A stretch of DNA of 64,000 nucleotides from Geomicrobium sp. JCM 19038 (GTDB lineage Bacteria > Bacillota > Bacilli > Bacillales > Marinococcaceae), in the NCBI RefSeq assembly GCF_000698125.1, contig NZ_BAXA01000011.1, positions 79,359-143,358 on the forward strand. Direction: 5' to 3'. The notes below the pieces were generated by a model that ran no database searches, had not been told where the DNA came from, and was given only the letters and a program-made list of their open reading frames with translations. The position numbers were made by a program, and so were the translations under genes. This document shows, in pieces, positions 56,925 through 64,000 of the stretch; position 1 is the first letter of the stretch; each line of letters starts with the position of its first letter.

Positions 56925-57883
56925 GTGAAGTATTGTTATGCTGTGATTGTTAGTGTGCTCATGTTTGTGGTTTATTCTGATACGATGTATGCAAATGAGC
57001 CGTCATTTACGGTTACACCACTATTTCCAGATGAACAAATCGATGGAAACGAGTCTTATTATGAACTGCAACTAGATCCTACTGAGTCCACGGATTTTGA
57101 AGTTGTTCTTCACAATCTGAGTTCTAATGAAGTTACAGTAAACGCTTCGCTGTTTCCTGCTGTGACAAATGAGCACTTTGTGATTGATTATATTGAGGCG
57201 GAGAGTGAAATTGTAGATCTCATCGATGTACAGCCGAGTGTCACTCTTGGTCCTCACGAAGTGAAGACAATCGATGTCGCCGTACAAGTTCCCGATCAAG
57301 CTTTTGACGGGATTTTACTCGGAGGTTTGTATTTTGAAGAAGCCTACGATGAAAACATAACAAATGGTGGCATTTCAAATGAATACGCGTATCTCATTGG
57401 TTTACAACTGACGAATGATCATGAACAACATGGAGCAATTGAACCAGAATTAAGTTTTATCGATGTCGAACCGATTACGTATGAGAATAGACCACGTATT
57501 AACGTATCATTTCAAAATGATACTGCGATTATTATGGATGATTTAACGGTTGTAACTGAGATATTTACAGATGAAGGTGAACGGATTGCGTCACATGAAA
57601 AAGAAGATGGTCGAATGGCACCGCGTTCAGCGGTCACGTATGGGTAGAACTGTCTGAAGTTTTAAAGCCAGGCACCTACATTGCAAACGTTACTGCGACA
57701 AACGACGTCGACGAGTGGGTGTGGGAAGTGGAATTTACGATTGAAGAGGAAGATTTTGCTGAAGCAGAAATGATTGAAGAAGAATCAGCTGAATCCTTCC
57801 CTTATTGGATGGTAATAATCGTGGTAATCGCGATCCTTTTCGTTCCAATTGCATTCTTGTTAGGTCGACGTGGTCGTTCATGA
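56925..57883 (+). CDS. WxL-interacting protein (DUF916/DUF3324-like; one frame break)
   Basis: About 319 residues, probably from GTG 56925 (GAGGTG upstream). A signal peptide (VIVSVLMFVVYSDTMYANE) leads into two Ig-like domains (SYYELQLDPTESTDFEVVLHN; VAVQVPDQAFDGILLGGLYF) typical of DUF916 and DUF3324, then a C-terminal membrane helix and GRRGRS. The break near 57642 is repaired by one base to VELSEVLKPGTYIANV. In WxL clusters this protein anchors WxL partners to peptidoglycan. The stop overlaps the next start by four bases. Confidence 0.82.
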
Positions 57884-59484
57884 AAGTGTTTATTCAAGCT
57901 ATAAGTTTTATTGTATTGTTGTCAATTCAACCCTATGTAGAAGGAACTGATATCGAAGATTGTGAAGTTGATGAGGACTACGTTTGTGAAGAACTTGATG
58001 AAGAAGAGGAACTCAAAGAGATTGAAGAAAACAAAGAAAATGAAGAAAATGAAGATGTAGCAGATGAAATTGCTGAAACATTACCGTCTGAGAATAGTGA
58101 GCATGATGAAGGTGAAGAGTCAAATGATCGCAATGACAATGCAGAAGAGAGCAATGAAACAGAAGCTGAGGCACCATCTGAAGAAGAGAGCGAACAAGAA
58201 GAGAACGCACCTGAAGAGAACAACGAACTACCAGAACAACGAGAAGTCGTAGAGCAAGAAGTTATATACGAAACAATGAGTGTGAGAAACTCTTCCCTTT
58301 CGACGACACATACACCGATGGGAGATCATACTTTTTCAGCAGGAACCTTGCGTTTAGAAACGAAGAACACAGCTTATTTTTATGGGCTCCTCAACTTAGT
58401 AGCTAGCAATGAATTTAAAATCGACATCCAATTGCCAGCTGAGATTCCAGTTGAACAATTTGCACAATCGATAACGAGTGCTAGCATCCAAATGGGGTCA
58501 AGGTCTCGTCAGATTAACAAAAATGATTTTATTGTCGTACAAGGTCAAAATATAATCACACTCAATACGCAGTTTAGCTCAAACATTTTTGAATGGCTTT
58601 TGAACATTATTGGACTAATTGGGAGGGATCGAGAAGTAACATTAAGGATCGATGCAGACCTTAAAGCGATGAACTTTGAAGATGGTTTATTGCCACCCCA
58701 TCCAAATAAAGCATTGCCATTCTCAAGTACGTTTACGTTAGAACGTGGGGGAGCTCCAGGTGTTTCCCACCTAACATTGCAAACGTGGAACTCTGAAATA
58801 GTGTTTCATGATCATGATGGCAGTTTATTGCCATTAGAAAATGGTCTACCAGTAATTGAACTACCGTTTAATAATGACGGTGAACCTTTTCAATTTCTTG
58901 ATTATGTTTCGGCGAGGAATGTGTTTACAGGTGAGTTAAGTAACAATGCTCAATTTGTCGCAACACATAATGAAGTTGTAGAGCAAGATCACCTGCAAAG
59001 GCCAGGCGATTATGTTTTAAAAGCAGGTGGTACGGATCAAAGTGGGACATCTTTACGTGTAAAAGAAGCAATCGTTCGTGTACAACCTGGCAATGTCTAT
59101 TTTGAGAATGTGCCAACGGCATTCAATTTTGGAAACGTACCTGTAAACGATCAATCGGCCATTCACACGCGTCAACAAGGGCATAGTCATTTGAACGTTG
59201 TAGATGAAACCGGTGAGCATTCACCTAGTTGGCGCGTTCATGCGACACTAGAAAAGCCTCTCACCTCAATGCTTCATTCAGAAGTGGTGCTGCCCGAAGC
59301 GATTGTGTTCGTTAATAAGAACAAAGAAAAAACGGTCTTATCAAATAGCTCCATACTCGTCTACAAACCAACGCATAATGGGTTGGAGCATCCAATTCAG
59401 TGGCAGATCGATGAAGGCGTACTTCTACAAACAGCCCTCATCAGAGAGTTGGATCATTTGAAGGATCTGTCCGTTGGACGTTAG
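57880..59484 (+). CDS. Large acidic WxL-like surface protein
   Basis: 534 residues from ATG 57880, overlapping the preceding stop. A signal peptide (IQAISFIVLLSIQPYVEG) is followed by an extremely Glu/Asp/Asn-rich segment (about residues 25-130) and two or three beta-rich domains. The last, FENVPTAFNFGNVPVND through EHPIQWQIDEGVLLQ, has the P-x-FxFG-x-x-P and W motifs of a divergent WxL domain. It should be a surface adhesin or matrix protein held by the cluster. Ligand unknown. Confidence 0.75.
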   Translation: MKVFIQAISFIVLLSIQPYVEGTDIEDCEVDEDYVCEELDEEEELKEIEENKENEENEDVADEIAETLPSENSEHDEGEESNDRNDNAEESNETEAEAPSEEESEQEENAPEENNELPEQREVVEQEVIYETMSVRNSSLSTTHTPMGDHTFSAGTLRLETKNTAYFYGLLNLVASNEFKIDIQLPAEIPVEQFAQSITSASIQMGSRSRQINKNDFIVVQGQNIITLNTQFSSNIFEWLLNIIGLIGRDREVTLRIDADLKAMNFEDGLLPPHPNKALPFSSTFTLERGGAPGVSHLTLQTWNSEIVFHDHDGSLLPLENGLPVIELPFNNDGEPFQFLDYVSARNVFTGELSNNAQFVATHNEVVEQDHLQRPGDYVLKAGGTDQSGTSLRVKEAIVRVQPGNVYFENVPTAFNFGNVPVNDQSAIHTRQQGHSHLNVVDETGEHSPSWRVHATLEKPLTSMLHSEVVLPEAIVFVNKNKEKTVLSNSSILVYKPTHNGLEHPIQWQIDEGVLLQTALIRELDHLKDLSVGR

Positions 59485-59986
59485 TAAATGCACCTTAACG
59501 ACCCGACTTACATAGACCAATTCAGTGGAAGTCGGGTTGAGGGATGTCATAGACAATCAATGTGTATATTCTAGAATAAAACTACGAAATCGGTTGTGCT
59601 TAATCGACCAATTTCGTAGTTTTTTGCTGTTTGTGACTACAGGACTTATGGATGAACTTCTCGATAGTTAGTCATTACGGTGCATAAACGTTAATCTATC
59701 AATGGTTGTAAAAATGAAAATGGTTTCATCGTTAATATCAAAAGTATAGCCTCAGTATAAATGGATATATTTGGAATTTTTAAGATTCAATAGTCGGTAT
59801 ATGACATTTGATCATAATTCATGAATCTAGGTTCTTGTGCTCGTTTTTTCGCTAAATTCAAAGACGTGTTGTACAAGAGTGGTATTCATTGACTATTCGG
59901 ATTAACCACACAATGTTAAGATTTTTGTAAAAAGAAAGAACATTTTGTATTAATGTGATTATTTTCTGTATTTCAGGAGTGAGCAG
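59485..59986. other. Intergenic region: hairpins and promoter of the TasA-type operon
   Basis: No convincing gene. ACCCGACTT / AAGTCGGGT (59501-59537) is a long-loop hairpin, and AAAACTACGAAAT / ATTTCGTAGTTTTTT (59578-59625) is a strong bidirectional terminator. The remaining 360 bases are AT-rich. AAAGAAC (59935-59941) is the complement of the SinR box GTTCTTT, near TATTAAT, a possible -10 for the operon that follows. SinR represses the tapA-sipW-tasA operon in B. subtilis; one 7-base match alone is weak. Confidence 0.5.
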
Positions 59987-60160
59987 ATGAAAAGAGTGAA
60001 GCTTCTCGTCTACATAGGTTTCAGCTACTTCCTGTTGATATTCATCGCACTACATTCAACACCTACAGAAGCGATGTTTGTCGACCTTGAGCAAGTAAAT
60101 GGAACGGTCACAGTCGAAAATTGGAGTGAAAGCGATGAAAAAAGTAACCTCGATTCTTAG
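59987..60160 (+). CDS. Mini-TapA-like small secreted protein
   Basis: 57 residues, MKRVKLLVYIGFSYFLLIFI followed by ALHSTPTEAMFVDLEQVNGT and a C-terminal ENWSESDEKSNLDS. Hydrophobic N-terminus, likely signal cleavage near TEA. The AMFxDxE segment resembles the start of mature TapA (AAFHDIE), and the W-S-x-S-D pattern also recurs there. It overlaps the sipW start by 26 bases and occupies the tapA position in a tapA-sipW-tasA-like operon. CAGGAGTGAG precedes the ATG. The downstream two thirds of TapA are absent. Confidence 0.65.
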   Translation: MKRVKLLVYIGFSYFLLIFIALHSTPTEAMFVDLEQVNGTVTVENWSESDEKSNLDS

Positions 60161-60710
60161 TGGAGCGTTAACCACATTGCTCACCATCATCTTACTCGTC
60201 ACTGTTGCGGCGGTCGTAACGACCCAAGTCACTGATGGTGAACCGAGTCTATTCGGATATCAAATAAAAATAGTATTGTCAGGCTCAATGGAGCCAGGTA
60301 TTGATACAGGTTCCGTCATTCTCGTTCGGGCGGTCGATGAACCAGGAGTATACCAAGTTGGCGATGTTGTAACGTTTCAAACGTATGAAGGTCCACTCGT
60401 CACTCACCGTATTCACGAAGTCATTGACGGTGGTCAAAGTTACATAACAAAAGGGGATAACAACCCTCTTCCGGATACACAAGTACTCGAGCCGTCGATG
60501 GTTGTTGGTGAATATACTGGCATGACGATTCCATACTTAGGGCATGTGTTTTCATTTGTGTCATCCGATGTTGGTGTGATTTTCTTGTTCATAATTCCTG
60601 GTGTTCTACTCGTTCTTTACTCGCTGTATACGATCGTACAAGCGTTACGTGAAGTTGATCGATTGAGTAAAGAACAACAACAAACGGTGTCATCGTCCCA
60701 ACAAGAATAG
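60135..60710 (+). CDS. sipW: SipW-like (ER-type) signal peptidase I
   Basis: 191 residues from ATG 60135. Membrane helices lie at both ends (LLTIILLVTVAAVVTT; VIFLFIIPGVLLVLYSLY). The S26 ER-type catalytic residues are Ser in VLSGSMEPGI, His in LVTHRIHEV and Asp in TKGDNNP; the bacterial general-base Lys is replaced by His. SipW releases TasA and TapA. It is second in the operon. Confidence 0.9.
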   Translation: MKKVTSILSGALTTLLTIILLVTVAAVVTTQVTDGEPSLFGYQIKIVLSGSMEPGIDTGSVILVRAVDEPGVYQVGDVVTFQTYEGPLVTHRIHEVIDGGQSYITKGDNNPLPDTQVLEPSMVVGEYTGMTIPYLGHVFSFVSSDVGVIFLFIIPGVLLVLYSLYTIVQALREVDRLSKEQQQTVSSSQQE

Positions 60711-60754
60711 TTGTTGGGCGTTGCATAATATAACTCACTTTAGGAGGAATGGTC

Positions 60755-61345
60755 ATGAGTAACAACAATGTAAAAAAGCAACTCGGGTTAGGTGTTGCAA
60801 CTGCGGCACTAGGACTTACGCTAATTGGAGGGGGAACGTATGCCTACTTTAGCGACAGCGTGACGACGAATAATACGTTTGCAGCTGGTACGTTGGATTT
60901 AAGTGCTAGTCCAAACCAGATTATTGAAGTAGACAACATCAAGCCTGGCGACTCCTTTATTGAAGATTTTGAGCTTGTGAATGATGGTAGTTTAGACATC
61001 GGTTCTGTGACAATTGATACGAATTACCGTGTCATCGACGTAAAAGGTGATAACAGCGATGATTTCGGAGATTTCATTGAAGTTGAGTTTCTCTATAACG
61101 TCAATAATTTTGATGAAGTCATCTATGAGACGACGTTAAGTGAACTTCAAGATATGTCTCCAGAAGCTGTCAACCAGAACATCTTTTATCCAGAGCTTGG
61201 TGATCGTGGATTACCTGTAGGTGAAAGTCATGATCTCGTTGTGCAGTTTAACTTTAAAGGTGATGTGGACGCTGATTTGAACCAATTCCAAGGTGATTCT
61301 CTGCAACTGGATTGGACGTTCATTGCAACACAAGATATCGAATAG
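60755..61345 (+). CDS. tasA: TasA/CalY-family amyloid matrix protein
   Basis: 196 residues from ATG 60755 (AGGAGG upstream, seven-base spacing). The signal LGLTLIGGGTYAYFSDSV is the SipW-dependent TasA/camelysin type, followed by TNNTFAAGTLDLSAS and NIKPGDSFIEDFELVNDGSLDI. Members polymerise into biofilm fibres. It is shorter than B. subtilis TasA (261) and near the size of B. cereus CalY. An AT-rich weak hairpin follows, before the peptidase gene. Confidence 0.9.
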   Translation: MSNNNVKKQLGLGVATAALGLTLIGGGTYAYFSDSVTTNNTFAAGTLDLSASPNQIIEVDNIKPGDSFIEDFELVNDGSLDIGSVTIDTNYRVIDVKGDNSDDFGDFIEVEFLYNVNNFDEVIYETTLSELQDMSPEAVNQNIFYPELGDRGLPVGESHDLVVQFNFKGDVDADLNQFQGDSLQLDWTFIATQDIE

Positions 61346-61411
61346 CTAAAATTTTTATTTAATCTTATTCTTTTTAATTTTTTAAATAAATCAATCTATC
61401 GGGAGGTTTTT

Positions 61412-63782
61412 ATGAGTCGAAACAAATATATTCAAAAACGTTCCTGGCTTGCATTAGGCGCTCTGCTGTTTGCAACGAGCTCTATTCAAGTCGCCTCAGC
61501 TGATGAAGGCTCTGCTACTTTGGCACCCCCAACGACGGGTTTTGAAGATCGTAACCAAGAGCATTGGTCTACGTTTGATGAAGAAATTAATTTTCTAAAT
61601 GAGTTGTCTGAATCAGATCTTGCTTCTTATTCAGAAGTTGGACAAACGGTTGAAGGCAGACCTATTCATCTCGTACGAATTGGCGATCAAACGTTAACGG
61701 ATGAAGAAGTAGCAGAAGGTCGCAATATGCTCGTCGTTGCTACACAGCACGGAAACGAACCAGCAGGACGTGAGATGGCATTGCAATTTATGAGAGATCT
61801 CGCGTTTACTGACGATGAGGGAATTCTTGAGCAACTGGAAGAATCCACTGTACTCTTCGTGCCAACAGCAAATCCAGACGGATTTATTCGTGACCAACGG
61901 GCAAACGCCAACAATGTCGATATGAACCGAGACCATCTCGTGCTTCAACAACCTGAAACGAGAGCACTTGCAGAAGTGTTAGATACGTATCAACCAGACT
62001 TGACGGTCGATGCCCATGAGCGACCAAGGGCATACGGTAACCCAGACATTGAATTTTTATGGCCAAGAAACTTGAACATTGATGAAGACATTCGGGCTTT
62101 AAGTGAATCGCTCGTTGAAGACGTACTTATTGAGGATATTGCAGAACAAGGCTTCACAACTGGAATTTATGGAACGCCTGGTGGAGCTGGAAATGGTGAC
62201 GAGCGAATTTCTAGAAACATGCTCGGATTACGTCATGGATTAGGCTTATTAACGGAGACGGCAGGAATGCAAGAACCAGTAAAACGAGTCGATGCACAGA
62301 TGGCAACCATTGAAGCAACGTTTGATTTTTACACAGAACAGTTTGAAGAGATTGGTGAAGCCGTTCAAGCTGCGCCAGAAAAACGAGCGCAAGATGGAGC
62401 GACAGGTGCCACTCCTTTTTACTTCGATGGAGCGGACAACTGGGATCCAACCATTGTGCAAGACCCTCACTACTGTGGATACCTATTGCATGAACAACAA
62501 GTAGATGAACTTGGACATATCGTGGACGCCTTTTCACTTGAGACTGAAAAGGTAAGTACGTACGGCACGTTCGTTTCAATGGGACAACCGATGATGACGG
62601 TCATTCCAAAGCTTATGGATTCGGATGCGTTATATAATGAAGTGAACGCATTGCCTCTTTCATCTTGTGAGCAACCGCGAGTAACAGCAAGTTATTTAAA
62701 TGATTTTGTAGACATTTTAGATGAAGAAGGAGCCTTCTCTACGACGGCCATTCATCGAGCGCTTGATCTTCATACGACAACTCTCGCACACTTTGAAAAT
62801 CGTGGACAAGAAGATCGTCTTTTAGAACATACGCGAGGATTCCAAGCGTTGTTAAACCGTTATCAAGATCAAATGACTGACGAAGCGTACTCCATGCTTT
62901 ATACGTTTGCATATGATCTGATGGACTATTATGAACTCGTATTTGATGTGGACCGTGCGATGGGTCACATTTCACACTTGAGCGAAACAATAGGACCGAG
63001 AGTTGCAGGTGGCGATGCTGAGCGTGAAGCAGCAGCGTACATTGAAGGAGAGTTTGAACGTTTAGGTTATGAAACAGAACAACATCTCTTTGATATTCGT
63101 AATGGACAAGCAGAGTCACAAAACGTCATCGCAGTTAAAGAAGCAGACGGTGTTGAAAACCCTGAAATCGTTTACGTAACGGCGCACTATGATAGCGTAA
63201 GCGTTTCTCCAGGAGCGAACGACAATGCTTCAGGAACAGCAGCTATTATTGAATTGGCACGTGTTTTAGAGGATGTGCCAAGTGACAAAGAAGTACGTTT
63301 TATTGCCTTTGGAGCAGAAGAAATCGGATTAGTAGGAGCTCGTGAGTACGTCGCACAATTATCTGAAGAAGAGATTGAGCGAAGTGCTGCGAACTATAAT
63401 CTTGATATGATTGCGACAAACTATGAAGCAACGTCACAAATGCACATTACAACCGTAGACGGTGAAGAGAATGCAGTTTGGGACTCTTCTGTTCATGCAG
63501 CTGAAGTTCTAGGCTATGATCACAACGATTATACACTTCATCGAATGGGACGCTCAGATCATGTACCGTTCCATGACGCTGGAATTGATGCCGCACTTTA
63601 CATCTGGATGGAACCAGGCACACCTCCAGGAGCCGCAAGACCTGAGCCTTGGTATCACACACCAGAAGACACGATTGACCGAATCAGCAGAGCGCTTGCA
63701 ATGGGTAGGAGATCTCATTGATGTCGCTGTCACAGACCTTATTTCTCAAGAAGACATTGAAGCAGTAGAAGACGCAGCATAA
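61412..63782 (+). CDS. Secreted M14 carboxypeptidase-M28 aminopeptidase fusion (one frame break)
   Basis: About 790 residues. Signal peptide ends SSIQVASADE. Residues 50-310 are an M14 zinc carboxypeptidase (H113 and E116 in QHGNEPAGRE, H202 in VDAHERPR, E282 in LLTETAG). Residues 520-770 are an M28 aminopeptidase (H592 in TAHYDSV, D604 in GANDNASGT, E636/E637 in FGAEEIGL, SDHVPFHDAGI). The frame shifts near 63688; the alternative frame continues ERLQWVGDLIDVAVTDLISQ to a stop at 63780. Very acidic, hence probably extracellular in saline medium. It could degrade peptides, perhaps from the matrix proteins encoded just upstream. Confidence 0.85.
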
Positions 63783-63829
63783 GTAAAATAACCGAAACCG
63801 CCCCCTTGTTTCGAAGTACGTACGATGAA

Positions 63830-63859
63830 GCATAACTCGTGATGAGTTATGCCTTTTTT
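63830..63859 (+). terminator. Terminator of the peptidase gene
   Basis: GCATAACTC / GAGTTATGC stem followed by CTTTTTT. Confidence 0.85.
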
Positions 63860-63882
63860 GGCGTGATTGTAGCATTCGACAT

Positions 63883-64000
63883 GGTGCAAGAGAGCGGTAG
63901 CGTGGTGCAAGAGGACGGAAGCGCGGTGCAAGAGGAAGGTAGCGTGGTGCAAGAGCGAGGTAGCGCGGTGCAAGAGAGCGGTAGCGCGGTGCAAGAGCGA
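63883..64000. repeat. 21-bp tandem repeat running out of the window
   Basis: Units begin with GGTGCAAGAG at 63883, 63904, 63925, 63946, 63967 and 63988, each completed by a variable triplet and GGTAGCGT or GGTAGCGC. The period is divisible by three, so frames stay open on both strands: the plus frame encodes a GSxVQEx heptad repeat (an ATG lies at 63881 but without a ribosome site), the minus frame a Leu-Leu-His-x-Ala repeat. No unique spacers, so it is not CRISPR. Its full extent lies beyond the window. Confidence 0.85.

Noticed and set aside
57978..58252. Overlapping Ser-, His- or Lys-rich frames within the acidic WxL-like gene
   Set aside because: They are by-products of the GAA/GAT-rich coding stretch in other frames.
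63746..63994. Minus-strand frame through the tandem repeat
   Set aside because: Openness follows from a period divisible by three; no conserved domain, and it reads through the peptidase terminator.
63883..64000. Possible CRISPR array
   Set aside because: Units are contiguous at a 21-base period with no unique spacers and no cas genes; it is a minisatellite.
1..64000. Prophage, integron or insertion sequence
   Set aside because: No integrase, transposase, phage structural gene or terminal repeats were found; gene order looks chromosomal.

Overview
The window looks like a chromosomal segment of a low-to-mid GC Gram-positive spore-former-type bacterium (Bacillaceae). The evidence is strong AGGAGG-type ribosome sites, CtsR boxes before clpE, a TasA/SipW biofilm locus, a bacillithiol deacetylase pair (YojF/BshB2), CshA/Csp cold-shock genes, a Rap-type regulator and WxL surface proteins. 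Very acidic secreted proteins and an NhaC-type Na+/H+ antiporter fit an alkaliphilic or halophilic member, but the species cannot be named from the sequence alone. No rRNA, tRNA, CRISPR array or transposase was recognised.

Quality caveat: about 21 conserved genes or gene segments are interrupted by single-base frame changes. In most cases restoring one base to a short homopolymer (GG to GGG, TT to TTT, AA to AAA) rebuilds the expected protein. I read this as undercalled homopolymers in the source assembly rather than mass pseudogenisation, and I annotate these loci as single genes with the frame break noted. One locus (1751-2079, minus) differs: it keeps its frame but carries three in-frame stops, and looks like a genuinely decayed BclA-like domain.

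Layout. 1-2500: regulator fragment, acetyltransferase, NTF2-like and VOC proteins. 2500-6100: cydDC exporter with a Rex-like operator. 6100-9030: DauR-like regulator divergent from a cyclic-imidase-like deacetylase and a CodA-like deaminase. 9160-13760: HhH lipoprotein, orphan peptide-binding lipoprotein, metNIQ-type importer. 13850-16920: Rap-like TPR protein with a convergent Phr-like peptide gene, then small metabolic genes. 17040-27510: a sigma-54 regulon in which a PAS/AAA+ activator lies between two matched sigma-54 promoters, one before nhaC and one before a five-gene amine/amide catabolic operon (class III aminotransferase, C45 N-acyl hydrolase, aldehyde dehydrogenase, GNAT-nitrilase fusion, alanine dehydrogenase). 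27510-32420: PadR module, Fe-alcohol dehydrogenase, acidic lipoprotein, SelO. 32470-35620: stand-alone Z1 helicase-like protein and UV-damage endonuclease. 35700-45040: PaaD-like protein, Nudix, heterodimeric ABC exporter, BadF-type kinase, SfsA, thioredoxin-like, YojF/BshB2, S66 peptidase. 45060-47850: Csp, CshA, GNAT. 47900-50000: carotenoid desaturase-like gene and ICMT-like methyltransferase. 50020-53200: clpE and DegV. 53240-56030: MazG-like pyrophosphohydrolase overlapping a PLD-nuclease/helicase. 56250-59480: WxL surface cluster. 59980-63860: mini-TapA, SipW, TasA and a secreted M14-M28 peptidase fusion. 63883-end: a 21-bp tandem repeat running out of the window.

The most interesting items are the twin sigma-54 promoters with the same inverted repeat at the same spacing, the nitrilase-like domain whose catalytic Cys is Gly, the overlapping MazG-like/PLD-helicase pair, and the WxL plus TasA surface-matrix region.
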